Positions 1 through 12,676 are shown, numbered from the stretch's first letter. The stretch: DNA of 64,000 bases from Tretioscincus oriximinensis (GCA_022410635.1 JAJVDF010000357.1:927389-991388), one strand, 5' to 3'. Program-made: numbers and translations. The notes: generated by a model not told the origin, from the letters alone.

Positions 1-716
1 TGCAAACTGCTCACACACCAGCCCCTCTTCCTGTGTTTTTTCAACATTAGGAGAGAGCAAAAGGGTGTCCTTTTCAGGCTCCAGCATCTGTTGCCCCATA
101 TTGGGGTGGTTTCATTTCATACTGGGGTATGAAGCCGCAGCACCCACTGTCGAGTGTTTTTGAACAAACACAAATGTGATGTTTTAGATTATCTGTATAT
201 AGTAGAATATCTTTGGATCTNCAGCAAAGTGGCAGGGAGTATACATTTCAACTGAGCCTCCTGTGTGGCGTTTTGTTGCCAGTGGCTGGCCACTGCATTA
301 CAGAAGGCAAGAAGACGCCCCAAGTAGGAACGATGAAAAAGCTGGTTCTTTCTTTCTGCTTCCTCTGCCCTAGGTGCTCACATAGAGAGGCCACTATTTA
401 TGTCTTCCTCTAATCAGATAATTTTATGAGTGTGATTTCAGTCATGGGTCCAGTGGCAGGGTGGTGGTGGGGAGGTGACCTGTCATTTCATGAATTAGTG
501 TTTGCAAGTGAAAAACCTGAATAAAACCAAACGGTGCTTCGTGTGGGTGTGGAACTCTTGTACTTTGTTTAGCTTCTCGGCTGTTGTGATAGCATGAAAA
601 GCAGGCAGAATTGTCTGACGTGCCTGAAGTAATCAGCGAGCCCTGGAACATGTAGAGAAGGCTTTATTGGTCACCAGATTTCATCGGCCTTCAGCCCCAA
701 ATTGTTTTGAACAAAT

Positions 717-928
717 ACAAATGCGAAGCCCACGGTAGTCAAGTGTATCAACAGCCATTGAAATGGATCTCTTGATTCTGCCTCTGGGATGGCGCAAAGT
801 CAGTGTTCCTGAAATACCATGAGTCAAGGACAGGTGAAGGTTTTGCCTTCTGCTTGAGACTGTCCTAATGTGTGAGGCAGAATGCCGGATTAGGTGGGCT
901 ATGAGCCGATTCAGCAGGGCTCTTCTTA
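717..928 (+). repeat. CR1/L2-type LINE 3' fragment
   Basis: It aligns by eye with the other LINE tails in the window: the 'tcaagtgtatcaacagcc', 'cctctgggatgg' and 'cttctgcttgagact' blocks, ending in 'cagcagggctcttcttatg'. It is heavily diverged. The rest of 1-2100 shows no supported gene. Confidence 0.6.
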
Positions 929-2112
929 TGTGATGAAATTTCAGAATGATGGAAGTTGGAACTCAGTTCCATCCAGAAGCACCTTACTTGTTCTTCATTA
1001 ATAGCTCTTCTCAAATGTGACTTCCCAAGCCAACAACAGTCTGAACCCCAGCTATAACAGAATAACACAATGGCTCCTTAATACTTACAACCTTTCCTTT
1101 GTTTTCTGTAATTTTTTTGCCATCTTTTCACAAATTCAAATCAACATGAACCCACCTGTTCAGCAAACAAGTTCTACAAACCAAGCTTAACTTAAAACCC
1201 CAGCCAGTGCAATATTTTATGATGTAACCTCATCATTCTCAAATGCCTTAGTGCTTTGTACTTCCAGATGAGAAGTGATCACAGTACGGTTCTCCGTTCG
1301 TTGTTGAGATACAGCCCTGTTGTTTTGGGTTAGTGGTGAGACTGGCTGGAGCCACTGAGATCAGTAGCTCTCCTGGAGTACAGTATAATACCACTAGCCC
1401 AGCCCAGATGTAAGTAATTAAGTTTTTCTCTCCTCCTGTCAGATAATAAGGTAACAAATTGAACAACCTGATGTTCATTGGACATCTAATATGCTTTGAA
1501 TATTGTATGCCAAAAAACCACACCTGGTGTTAGTATATAACTTTTAAATATTCACAAGAGATCGTTTGCAAACTTCCTCTCTTGTAAGCATCTGTATCAA
1601 GGGCTTTGATCAAACACATACTTTTAATCTATCTTTAGTCCTGAAGAACTGGACTAAACCAGGGGGAAAACTCCCGTTCAGGAGAAGCTGATTAAAAATG
1701 TCAGAATAGTGGCAAAGTGCTAAATACTGGTGGGTAACTATTGGGCTCAGCACCCCCAAAGGGGATTAAAATCAGCTGTTTGACAGTTCCCTTGAGATTT
1801 GCAGAATTCGATATTGGCATTGTTTTCTTGGAATGCAACAAGTTTTAAAAGAACTAATTCACTTTGCCTTTTCTTGTTAGTTCATTGTTTTATGAAACGT
1901 TTTTACGCAAGCTGTGGTCACACCTTTACTTAAGACCTGCTTCACTTCACTTTGGAAGAACAGTGCTTAGTCCAGAAAAAAAAATAAGATGAAGCTCATT
2001 CTTCAGAACTGAAAAAGGTTTTAAATTCAAGTGCCTTACAGTACTTTATTCCTGCTGTTATGAGATGGTTTAATGAAGCCACAACATTTTACCTCAACCT
2101 GTTCAAAAACTC

Positions 2113-2282
2113 AGGCTGCATCTACACAGAGNCTTATCCTGGGCTGTCCCTTGGAGTAGGAGCCTGCCAACCACATGCCAGTGTAGACTATGGCAGGCCC
2201 CGAATGGGGCCTGCCATAGTCTATAATGGCATGTGGCTGGCCAAGCTCTATCCCGAGATGGACGGGGCCTCAGTCCACACAT
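2113..2282. repeat. Palindromic MITE, family A, copy 1
   Basis: The element folds on itself around 'ggcaggccccgaatggggcctgcc'; the arms carry 'cacatgccagtgtagactatgg' and its reverse complement. Three more copies lie at 3411, 4105 and 58731. It has no coding capacity and looks like a non-autonomous DNA transposon; the superfamily is not determined. Confidence 0.65.
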
Positions 2283-2631
2283 TCCATGCTTGACTTTAAA
2301 CCTTCAGAATAAAATTTGAATCCTGCCTGTTTTTTTAAAAATGAAACAAATAATCAGAAACTGGTAAGGCTTCCTTCTGCAGTGTGCAGTCAAATTCATT
2401 TTTTCTTTTACAAAAAAAAATATTAAAGGCATACTTATTTGGGATAATGCAGCTGTATAGGTGGTTTCCTGTGCCTACTTTGTGCAGAGTNTAGCCTGGA
2501 GACATTTAGATTCAGGTAAACAGGTCTGGGCATAGCCTACATACAGCTGGGAAGACAGTCGGCTCTTTGAATGGGTGTCATGCTTCTGAAAGACATGATA
2601 TAATTTCATCAAATGGTTTCCTGCGCAGATG

Positions 2632-3130
2632 AAGGTGTGGCTGTGGCTAGACAACATTTAAGAGGCGATCTGACTGTAGTGTATAAAATCATGAATGGGA
2701 TGAATAAGGTGAATAGAGGAAAAATATTTTCTCTATCACACAATACTAGGACCAGGGGCCACTCTTTGAAGCTGATGGGTGGAAGAGTTAAGACAGACAG
2801 GAAAAGTATTTTTATCCAGAAGGTCATCATTAGTCTATGGAATTTGCTTCCAGAAGAAGTGGTAATAGCTAGCAGCCTGGATAGCTTTAAGATAGGATTA
2901 GACGAATTCATAGAAGCCAAGTGTATCAATAGCTACCACTGGGTTAGATGTCTTGATATTGCCTCTGGGATGAAGCAACAGGCAATGTTCCTGAAATGCC
3001 ATTTGTGGGGAACTGAAGAGGGTTTTGCCTTCTGCTTGAGACATCCCAGTGCAATTGGTGGGCCACTGTGCAAGACAGAATGCTGGACTAGATGGACTGT
3101 GGTTGATTCAAGAGACACTTATGTTCTGCA
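2632..3130 (+). repeat. CR1/L2-type LINE, ORF2 C-terminus and 3' tail
   Basis: An open stretch of about 180 codons reads through the C-terminal end of a non-LTR reverse-transcriptase ORF: a 'LRGDLTVVYKIMNGM' block, a '[17 protein letters not shown]' block and a '[10 protein letters not shown]' block, followed by the non-coding tail 'ctagatggactgtgg'. The same blocks recur at 16929, 26555, 28082, 33925, 40866 and 45740, so this is a mobile-element remnant and not a host gene. Confidence 0.85.
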
Positions 3131-3410
3131 GTCTAATTTGTGCCAACCAGCCTGATGGCTTCAGAGATTGTTGATCTCAAGTAGTCATCATACCAGCAAG
3201 GCTCGTCTGAGTTGGAGGCTGTGACTCCTTACAATTATTTGCTAAAATCTTGCTGAAGACAATCACAGAAACCCAGTAGGAGGTACCGGCAAACTTCTGG
3301 AGATGCAAATTTTTGCCTTGGAGCCCACAAAACCAATAGCTTGAATGCAAGCAAAAGTTTGGGATCCAGGGGAAATTACTTTCCCTGAAAGCACGACTGA
3401 AGACAACCTG

Positions 3411-3557
3411 GGCCCTTTCTACACTAGGCTTTATTTTAGGTTCTAGCCTGACATTCCCATGTTAGTGTATGAGGCCTGCCATAGCCTACACTGTCATGTG
3501 GATGGCAGGCCCTATTCCAAGATATATCCCAAAATAAAGCCTCGTGCAGAAAAGGCC
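3411..3557. repeat. Palindromic MITE, family A, copy 2
   Basis: The terminal inverted repeats are clear here: 'ggccctttctacactaggct' on the left, matched by the reverse complement of 'agcctcgtgcagaaaaggcc' on the right. The centre carries 'ggcctgccatagcctacact'. Length is about 147 bp. Confidence 0.7.
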
Positions 3558-4104
3558 ACTGCTGTGCCAGACTGGAATGTTAGAATTCAGCTGCTGTCAA
3601 TTGTGTTGGAGAGGGACCGAGAGCTGCCCGTGGGCGAACATACAGTCATCTGTTTCTTGCAATCATGGATTAGTCCCAGAGGTTGTGGGGGAAATCCTTT
3701 TTTGGGCCATAACCTCAACCAGAATGTGGTTGCTAAGGACTATGGGGCTTGGAGTCCAAAAAAGGAACTTTCCCAAACTAGCTCATTCAAATGTAAAATG
3801 GCCAGATTTCAAAAGGGGGCCTCAGAGGGCAGGATTCCAGCACTTTAAATAGCATCAGAAGAAGTAGACTTGTCTGCAAAAGCTTGTGTGCTACCTCCTT
3901 TTTAAGTTGCTTGGAGTTGCTTGCTGGAAGCACTTTAAATAGACATTTTGAGCACTCTAATAGACTATCGTGCTAAAATGCCTTCTGACACATTGAAAGG
4001 TGAAGACACCTTGTTCTTTCTTAAACCTGATATCTGTCTGAATTGGAAGAATAGCTGAGTGATGGAAAGGCTTAGGGATTAGGAGGGAAAGTTAAAGAAA
4101 CCTA

Positions 4105-4270
4105 GGCCCTGTCTCCAGTGAGCCTTATTCTGGGTTATGTCTTAGAACAGAGCTTGGCTATCCACATGCCAGTGTAGACCATGGCAGGCCCCATTCAGGG
4201 TCTGCTGTAGCCTACGTTAGCATGTAGATGGCAGGTCCCTCGTCTGAAATATAAGGCTCAGAAGAGGCAG
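4105..4270. repeat. Palindromic MITE, family A, copy 3
   Basis: It begins 'ggccctgtctccagtgagcc', carries the 'ccacatgccagtgtagacc' arm and its inverted partner 'cctacgttagcatgtagatgg', and ends near 'ataaggctcagaagaggc'. The stretch 4270-5620 holds nothing I can assign. Confidence 0.65.
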
Positions 4271-5631
4271 AACTGTATGCTTAAAAGGGAAGAAAGCAAC
4301 ATAGACACCCCTTCAGATTGTTGTTATACTTTGTTGTAAGTTCTCCCAGGCATCTCCCCAGTTTCTTTGGTGCTGAGCAACTGTCTTTGTTGGGTTTTCC
4401 ATCTCCTCCCCCATAATTTCCTTCTGCCTTTCTGTGACTCACTCTCCCTTTCTTGTTCTTGGCCTTATGGCCTCTCTGGCTGTGAACATTCCCATCCCCT
4501 GAGTTCATACCAGCCTGTCCTGGACGCCACCCCATGAGTCATCCGGAGGTGGTAGCAGGGAGATCTGGAGCAGCAGTGAAGAGCTGGAGGTGCTTCTCTT
4601 GGGAGCTTGGAGCTGGGGGAAATTGACAACACCTGCGGTTCCAGCAGCAGCTCTAGGAATTAACACCCTTGGCTTATGCATTTCCTTAAGCGGTTCCATT
4701 GTTTAATTTTCTTTTGGACATGCTTCTTTGGCTGTACTGGAACGCGAAAGTAATTCTATTGAAATGCTAAGGACTTTTTTTTAAAAGGGGGTGGATATTG
4801 AAATACTTGGTCTGTTTTGTATTATACGAGAGCTTAATGTTAACCATGATTTGGAACTTTTTAGCAGTTCTGGGGTAGGAGTGCTCTGTATGACAACATA
4901 CCCAAAGCAGGATCGTAAAAGAAAAATGTCAAGGATCAAGTCTACTCCCACAAATTCAGCAGGAAAAAAATAAGTACCTTTAACTAGATTATTTTATTTC
5001 AAGTCATTCCCTAAAACCCAAGGGCACAAACATTAGCTTCTAATCGGACTTTGAACAGAGTGTGATGCTGTGAAAGATAGAGAAGGAGACACCAGAGAAT
5101 AAAATGTTTTGAGAAAAAAATGGATTTTTTGTGGGAACCCTATGTTATGAGGAAAAAAACTATGCATTTAGGTTAAAGTTACCACATAAAAGCCAGGTTG
5201 TCCCCCCACCTCAATTGCACCTAATGAAAATTCCTTTCTTTTATATACATTAAAGTTGCAAAATCATGTGAGAGAGTTTTGGCAGTCTCTGGGATACTAT
5301 GGAAGATCGAAAGGTCTGGTATACGGAGACCCAAGAAAGTCTCCGTAAAGTTTTTGGCACTGTAGCATTTGCCTCCAAATCAGAAACTATCTTCTCTGAA
5401 AATTTATTATCCATTTATTGGCCAGCAATCTGCCCATTTTCTCTCATCCTGATTGATTAAAGAGAATTAGTGGATTACATTTCACCCTGCTTGCTCTTAT
5501 CCAAGATTTCAGACCTATGAATTTCTAGATGGAAGATTATTTGCATATCTATGGATTAATTTCATCTCTCTGAAGGAGCTAAGGAATGGGAGGAAGGAGG
5601 GATTCATGATGTGAGAAATGGTGCCCATTAA

Positions 5632-5791
5632 TTTTTGGGGTGCCTCTCAGTTTTTTCTGAGGAAAAAAAATTAAAAAACAAATTATTTTTGAAAAAAAGA
5701 ATTTTTCAAAAAAATTTCCTCAGAAAAAACTGGGAGGCACCCCAAAAACGGGTTTTCAAGCCCCCCCCCAAAAGGTCATCTGGTCAGCCTA
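5632..5791. repeat. Palindromic MITE, family B, copy 1 (5' truncated)
   Basis: The core is a near-perfect inverted repeat: 'ggtgcctctcagttttttct' is mirrored by 'aaaaactgggaggcacc'. The element ends 'ggtcatctggtcagcct', the family B terminus. The start of the left arm is missing. Confidence 0.65.
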
Positions 5792-6659
5792 CATTGAGGA
5801 AAGTTTGTAGAAGTCCCTCTCCACTGAGTAGAACAAGTAAACATGGAAATAAATTTGGGGTGTCATGCCACTTTTAAGATGGGGATCTCCCATCTGCCAT
5901 TTACATACAGTAGATCTTCTACCCAAAAACGTCATTTGAAACACAACCCTGGTGCTTAGAAATTCCATTATCAATATGATTACCCTTCTGAAACTTCAGG
6001 AACCAAGAAGTCACATGCTTTGAACTGATGTAAGTCAGATAAAGACTAAGCAGCAAAAGTCCTTCAGACAGTGTGTGGTCCTTTGTGTTCCCAACCCTTC
6101 TCTAATCCACTTTTTATAGCACAGACTGTTCAGATTAATGTGTAAACCTCAGAAATGGCTTTTTTCCCCTTGTACGATCACTGCCCAAGAGTAATCCAGA
6201 AGGCAGTGTCTGATTTTAATGATTGAAGAACTACATTGTGTGCTTTTTAGCTGATGATGCAGAAGAACAATGAAATAGATTTAAGGTCACCTACAATGAA
6301 TGAATTGCATGTGCTTAATATTAGTACTTCCAGGAAAGTCAGGTTAGGATGGCTTACAGCATCAAAGGAGAGGAAAATCCTTGAAATTAGAAAGGAGTCC
6401 CTGGATCTGAACTGCAGAACATCACATTATTATCAAAATGATTAAACCATTCCCAACATTACAAAAGAAAATACTTAGCCCTGTAACATTTACATTCTAA
6501 GTACACACTTCCCAAGAAGGTTATAAATAACAGCTACACTATCACACACACTGCCCTGAAAAACATGTGGCACAAAATAATTCAGCAGGTGAGTTTTGGT
6601 CTGGGTTAGTTGGCACAGGTTTCAACTAGTTTCTTAAAGACACAGTAGCAAAGCTTATA

Positions 6660-6917
6660 CATTTATTATTTATTTATTTGTACTTGTATCCCGCCCTATA
6701 CCCGAAGGTCTCAGGGCAGCCAACCATAGGGTGGCACACATAGCTTTTGTTGCTTTCTCCACAACAGACACCCTGTGGAGTAGGTGGGACTGAGAGTTCA
6801 AATAACTGTGACAGGCCCAAGGTCACCCACTTGGCTTTCATGGAGGAGTGGGGAATCGAACCAGGAGACTCTCAAGTGCGAGTCCAACACTCTAACCACT
6901 ACACCAAATTGGCTCTC
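6660..6917 (-). repeat. tRNA-derived squamate SINE, full length
   Basis: Read on the minus strand, it starts with a tRNA-like head ('ttggtgtagtggttagagtg', then 'ggttcgattcccc'), continues through 'caacaaaagctatgtg', and ends 'gggcgggatacaagtacaaa' followed by a TAAA-rich tail. The A and B box regions are those of a Pol III promoter, but this is a SINE copy and not a tRNA gene. It looks like the Sauria-type SINE group. Confidence 0.8.
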
Positions 6918-7549
6918 CAGTTAAACTTAAAAGAATCACTGAGCACTGAAGGAAATTAAAAAATACTGTATCACTCATGCCTGTGTTCTAATTTACATGT
7001 CCCTTGGAGTATAGATTAGTGTTTCTAGATCTTTAATCGTTTTACAGAAGAGGGGATCTGCCTCCATTTACAAGTTGGGTTGCCATATAAAACCTGGACA
7101 GAACAATGTGAATTTAATTAGATGTTGCAAGCATTATAAATTGCACCTGCTAAAAACTTCCTCTATTACATATCCCTTAAAGTTGCATTGCTCTGGTCTA
7201 TTTTTAAAATAGAAGCTAACTAATCTGATGTGATTTTACCTTTTCTAAAATAATTCAAGGACTCTGCCCCAGTGTCATCCTGGATGTTATAGTTCTTCAG
7301 TGTAAGAAGTAATATTCTGCAACTTAGAAAAAAATCACAGGCATTGTTTTAAAGAATCAGCAGAGTGGTATTGTATTATCTCCCTTCTAGTAACTATGTT
7401 ATGCATTACTTATTCAAGTAAACAGACATGATTTTGTGCTTACTATTCAAGAAGGCATTGTTTGGCTCCTTGCCGCATAGTTTTCATCCTAAATCAATTA
7501 AGCTGAGAAGATTTCCGGTCAGTTTGATTACAAGCCTGAGTCATAATTT

Positions 7550-8192
7550 TGTATATCTATAAAATGCCTCATCTTTTAAGGCCACATCTTCATTTCCCTC
7601 TACTGTCATGACTCCATTCATGGTGGCAATAGGAACCTCGTGGCAATCAAGATCATCACGTTGCCACAGTCGATCATCAGTCAAGGTACCCTTTATGGAG
7701 AGCTTGATGTTCAACCCTAAAGGAAAAACTTAAAATGATCTTCCATTCTTGAAAAACAAAGACAAGGAGGCACTTTGTTGGGCAGTAATCATAGCCGCAT
7801 TTTCTGTATATCCAGGAAGGAGCCATTTCCAGTGGAGATCCAGACTTTAAAAGTTTTTTGACACTTTATACACGACGCCACAATTTATTTCTTATTTCTA
7901 TTTAGCTGTGTTTGGCCTTTCTCTCTTTTTGTGTCTGCCAGTACATCCCAAAGCATGTCTTCACTGAACTGGAAGTCATCATCAGGTAATCTATCGATTA
8001 TGAGATGATCACTGTTTTCTACTGGAGTGGGGCAGTGGTGCAAGAAGTGCACGGTGAACTTTCCTTTTACCAATGTCTGGATGATTCACATCCATGGATT
8101 TAGCCAGTGGCATCATTCGTGCATTAATGGTGACCACATCCATGCCGTGGAGCCTAAGATGGCAGCGTGCAGCATACTGCATTACATTAGAA
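7550..8192 (-). pseudogene. Unidentified coding-like remnant
   Basis: Two minus-strand stretches look coding although no family is recognised. The first (about 8073 down to 7885, 62 codons) is acidic and contains PDDDFQFSEDMLWDVLADTK. The second (about 7705 down to 7545, about 55 codons) contains TLTDDRLWQRDDLDCHEV and follows an acceptor-like 'tttttcctttag'. A stop separates them, and a second frame is open just upstream (about 8150-8010). This could be the decayed 3' end of a gene, two exons of an unknown gene, or chance. The upstream edge abuts a hAT element. Confidence 0.3.
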
Positions 8193-8472
8193 CAGGGGTC
8201 CTCAAACTATGGCCCGCGGACCACATGCAGCCCACTGAGGACATTTATCCAGCCTGCAAGATGTTGCTGTCGCNGCCGTTGCTGTCTCTCCTAGACGCAG
8301 CTGAAGAGGCTAGAAGGGAGGAGGAAGAGGGGGAGGAGGAGAGGAAAGAAGGGAAAGAGAGATGGAGCTCAGGAAAGAAAGGAGGGAGGGAAGCGGCTGG
8401 TGCTGTTGTGGGCTGGATAAATGTCCTTAGCGGGCTGCGTGTGGCCCCAGGGCCTTACTTTGAGGACCCCTG
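8193..8472. mobile_element. hAT (Charlie-like) non-autonomous element
   Basis: The terminal inverted repeats are 'caggggtcctcaaactatgg' on the left and 'ttactttgaggacccctg' on the right. Their reverse complements agree except for small gaps. The interior is purine-rich (GAGGAAGAGG type) with no transposase. I could not find a matching 8-bp target duplication. Confidence 0.7.
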
Positions 8473-10138
8473 TTTTAAGTTATAAAAATGCACAACAGCA
8501 GAAAAGGCCAATTTTCTTACCTCAAGAGGCTAAATTTATTTTTTATTTAGAATTTTAGAAATCTACCAGACAAAACCCCAAAGCAAGACAAGTATCAAAG
8601 GCCACCTCGTTATTCCAAATATGTGATTAACATCTGGCAAGCCAGACGTTGAACTATGACTCCCACCATCCAACCTGGGCCGTCCCGCTTGGTTAGGATC
8701 TCTTCAGATCAGAAGGTTCGAAGGTCACCCATTTGTATTCTGTGTGCCAGTAAAATAATTCAAGTTAGATGTACATCAGAACTGTGCTGTACGAAAGATT
8801 ACTATCGCACATTCAGTCTCAATTACCAAGCAGGGCCAGTGACATTGTCTGCTGCAGATGCATAAATGCCTCACATATGGAAAGCTTTTGAGTCCACTTT
8901 TGTGGAAGGAGAGTCATTTAATTTTAATATTAAAACCGGGTGGAAGTCGGCCAGGAGGAGAAGATTAAAGAGACGGAAACCAAAAGATGAGGAAGCCCAG
9001 ACGAAGCAAGTAATGGGGAAGGAATGTGTGGGGCTGTATACATGTCTGTGTATGTGTGTGTGCGTCTGCGCGCATGCTGGAAGGGTAGAACCAGCCAGCC
9101 GGAACAGCAGAATGAATCACAGATTGCAAAAGAAAATCAGAGGAAAAGAACTCACAATCCTCACACATACACACACACAAACAAGAAGCCTAAAATGTTC
9201 TGTCTCAGAGTCTGTTGGTACTTGTTAATCTTGCCTTCCTATCTTGTCCAGCTCACATAGAAGTTGGACGAACACTTTCTTGGCAATTGGCCTATATCTT
9301 GGGCGATAAGGAAGGCTGCTTCTGTCTGCTCTTAGCCTTCTCTCCATAACTGGCTGTGCCACTTGTTAGTCAAAAGAATTAATTTCAGACATTCCAGAGG
9401 ATTTGGCCAAAAAAGAACAGAAAGGAAAGGAGAAAAGATTGTTTGGAAAGAAGAATGAGTCAGATAACAGGAAGGGGGTGGATTGCAGCTCAGTTCCGGA
9501 GTGAAAGGGGCAGAAGGGCAGCCGCTGTGCTCCTGGCCTCTTAGAAGAATTGTCAGATGGAAGTCACACTGGTGAAGCTTCTTTCCATTGATGCCTTCCA
9601 TGAGGGAAGGAAAAGACGTAAGTCAAACAACCATGCTTTTAAAGACACAGATTACCAAAACATGAAGAAACATGAAGGTACTTTAGTCCCACTTCAGATC
9701 AAGAAAATTTCTGAGCATCCAAAGCAGAGCATACAACACTGCTTACTCTGCTCAGTTTCTCAGAAGCTTACCTTCAGAGGGAATGCACCTCTTGGTACCA
9801 AGGGCAAATAGTTACTAATAGGATTGACCTCTGTGAAGTGGTCCAAACACTTTTCGAAACCATCTGAGCTGATAGCCAACACAACAAAGGTCACCCACAA
9901 AAATCACCAAACAAATGAAGCCATAAAAGCCAGAACAATCCAACAGAGGTCTCTAGAAAAAACCATGAGTTCAAAAAAATGCAAAAAACTCAGAACCAAA
10001 GTAATGTCCACATACATTATACAACTAATGGAATTAGCCCATTGAGTTACAGTAATGCAACAGACTCTAGCCTCTCCTTCCCCTTGCATGATCCAGTGGC
10101 AGGGTGAGGGGGAGACGGCCACTACCACATTAAACCTG

Positions 10139-10322
10139 CTGTGGATCACGTTGTGATACCATTTGCAGGGAGTCACGAACAGGAGCAGCATATTTTGCTT
10201 TCCTCTGTTCGGACTGCCCAGGTGCATCTGGTGGGCCTCTGTGTGACACAGAATGCTGGACTCGATGGGCTGTGGCCTGATCCAGTATGGCTCTTCTTAT
10301 GTTCTTATGTTCTTATGTTCTT
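10139..10322 (+). repeat. CR1/L2-type LINE 3' tail
   Basis: Contains the non-coding tail 'gcaggtgcatctggtgggcc'-type block and 'ctggactcgatgggctgtgg', and ends in the short tandem 'ttatgttcttatgttc', typical of the 3' terminus of this family in the window. Stretches 8.5-10.1 kb and 10.3-12.0 kb hold no supported gene. Confidence 0.8.
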
Positions 10323-12071
10323 TGGCAGTGGCCTCCCATAAGCCTGACAGGGGGTCAGCCCTGGGCTGGACCTTGTGAATGCCAGCGTAACAGCTGCCGC
10401 TCCCGAGGTCAAGTCCAGGATGGCCATTGGTCAGGGGACTGCTGGCAATGCCACCAATCCCCTGACCAAACGGGTTCCGACTCAGTGACGACATGTTCAT
10501 TGTCACCTTTGCCATGGAACGTCATAGGCAAAACAGTAATGTTTTGTCTTTTAAATATCAGGATGATATGCAACACATAAAAGCTAAACAGAGCACTCTG
10601 AAGCAAACATAAAAGTCCATAAAATATCAAATATAAAAAGTAATTACAACATTTAGAACTAAAGTAGATCCACAGATTAAGATCCCTGGCCCCAGGGGGG
10701 TTTAAATGACATGAATGAACTAGTACATTTGTTTTTGTATTTGGTATTTAATTCTCTTGCTTGCTTCAAGACATCTGTCTTTTCCCTTTCGTTTGTGAGT
10801 ATTTGCAGTACCCTTTATGTTGTCTGCTGTATGTATTTTAATATACAGTATATTGAGAAGCATGTTCCAGCTCCACTATTACACTCTGCTTTACATTTAG
10901 CTGTACGGCCCTAGCAGCTTTTTATCTAGATACAATTTTGTGGCACTGTGTTATGTCCTGTTGAATGCCACTAACTGTACCAGGTGAGTGTGAGTCTATG
11001 TTGACTAGATGACCCCTTTGGTGGTGGTGGTGGTGGTCAGCTTCTGAAGGCACCCTCCCATCAGTAAAAAATAAAAAATGCACTTCGAAAAAATCTCATG
11101 CACTTTGAAAAATCACACACACGTCAAAAATTCTCATGTACTTTGCGGATTTCGGAGGGATTTCGGAGAGGTACACATGTTGGTGGATGATTTGCATATT
11201 CATGAACATGCAAATTAGCATGAATATTAATTACCCCTGTTTGGGCCTCAGAAAATCTGGTCAGTCCATGAGTCTGTTGCTTGTTTGAGTTTTTTGTACT
11301 CTTTATGGACTTTATATGTATACCTACACTCAGTTTTTATTGATATCCCTGATAGTACGGCATTATTAGCCAATAATTATTTGTTTCATTATCTCCTCTA
11401 TCATTTTTAAGAATCCCTAAACATCCTCGCACAGCTGTAACATATGAATATATATGCCTAGACTGCCACATCGTCTGCTAACACTTCTAAGAGCTCATCT
11501 CTCTCAACCATTCTGATCTCAACCGGTCTGTTGCTGCACCTGCTCTCTCCTCACCATAAACTTTGCTATTGCTAATACCAGCAATTGCTACAAGTCCCCG
11601 AAACCTCACATCTGGGCCTCGTTCCAGCCGACATGCAGGAGATGAAATCTTCCTATGCCAAACCCCAAAGCCCTGCCAGCTCAGGCAGGCTTCTAATAAT
11701 CAAAGATATAAGAACTCTGATCTGGATTCCATATGGCATGATAATTCATATTAATTGCCAAGGTCCAGAGACATATGATAAAAAATATATTTATAACAAG
11801 GCAATTTCCTTTCCCAAGAGTGGAACAAATAATGAGATAATGATTATATAATAAAAAACAAGTGAGGCTGCTATTAGTTGTAAATTAAAATAGGTCTCAA
11901 TTATGTTACCACTATTGACGAGAATACGGCGTAGCCGGTTTTAGTGCTGTGATACCTTTCCGTGTATTCACTGCATATGCTCCTCCTTGTGGTTTCAATA
12001 GGAAATTACGCTTATATTGAGCAAGGAAAATCCATTTGGTTTTGACAGAAGAAGCTATTATGTCCTCCAGT

Positions 12072-12380
12072 CACCTTCCTGTCAGCAGAAAACATGTTTC
12101 TGTGAGCTAGACTGCGCACAATAGGCTAAAGAGACATCTTTTCCACCCAGGACTAGCTGTGGTGCAAGCTGGGAGCTGTAGTCAACAGGNCAGCTGCTGC
12201 CGCCGCTACTGCCAACTTTGCGAAACTGCTGGGCATCCAAGCTTTTATAATTTGCCATCATAAAAATCAGTGTATAAAAGCAGGCAGAATTACAATTAAG
12301 AACCCTAAAACAGGAAACAAAAATTCTGGAAATAAGTAGAGAAACAGGAAACTGGCAGTTTGTTATTTTACAATCTAATT
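12072..12380 (-). repeat. Interspersed repeat, family D, copy 1
   Basis: Read on the minus strand it matches the copy at 39525: 'ctgcctgcttttatacac', 'actacagctcccagcttgca', 'cagctagtcctggg'. The embedded 'actacagctcccagcttgca' (12163-12182, minus) resembles a ZNF143/THAP11 site. The family is not identified. Confidence 0.5.
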
Positions 12381-12491
12381 GGGAGCAATTTTTCTTGTAA
12401 AACAGGGATTTGTAAAATAGGAGGCAATCGAAGTAATATCTTTTTTAGCACTCCGCTTTAGGATAACAGCCTAAAAATGTGTGTTTATAAT

Positions 12492-12676
12492 AGGCTGACC
12501 AGATGATCCCTTTTGGGGGGGACTGAAAACCCTTTTTGTGGGGTGCCTCCCATTTTTTTCTGAGGAAAAAAAATTCAAAAACAATTTTTTTTGAAAAACT
12601 TTCCTTAGAAAATACTGGGAGACGCCCCCAAACCAGGTTTTCAACCCCCCCCAAAAGGGGCCATCTGGTCAGCCTA
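12492..12676. repeat. Palindromic MITE, family B, copy 2
   Basis: Both ends are present: 'aggctgaccagatgatccc' on the left is mirrored by 'catctggtcagccta' on the right, flanked by TA. The interior arms 'ggggtgcctcccattttttt' and 'tactgggagacgccccc' pair across an A/T-rich loop. Confidence 0.75.

Noticed and set aside
2613..3155. 180-codon plus-strand open frame as a host gene
   Set aside because: It is the C-terminal end of a LINE ORF with at least six related copies in the window.
8027..8485. 152-codon plus-strand frame with an acidic/basic run
   Set aside because: It reads through the purine-rich interior of the hAT element.
9041..9190. GT/AC-rich stretch as a structured repeat array
   Set aside because: Short imperfect dinucleotide runs; no regularly spaced repeats, and no CRISPR-like array anywhere in the window.
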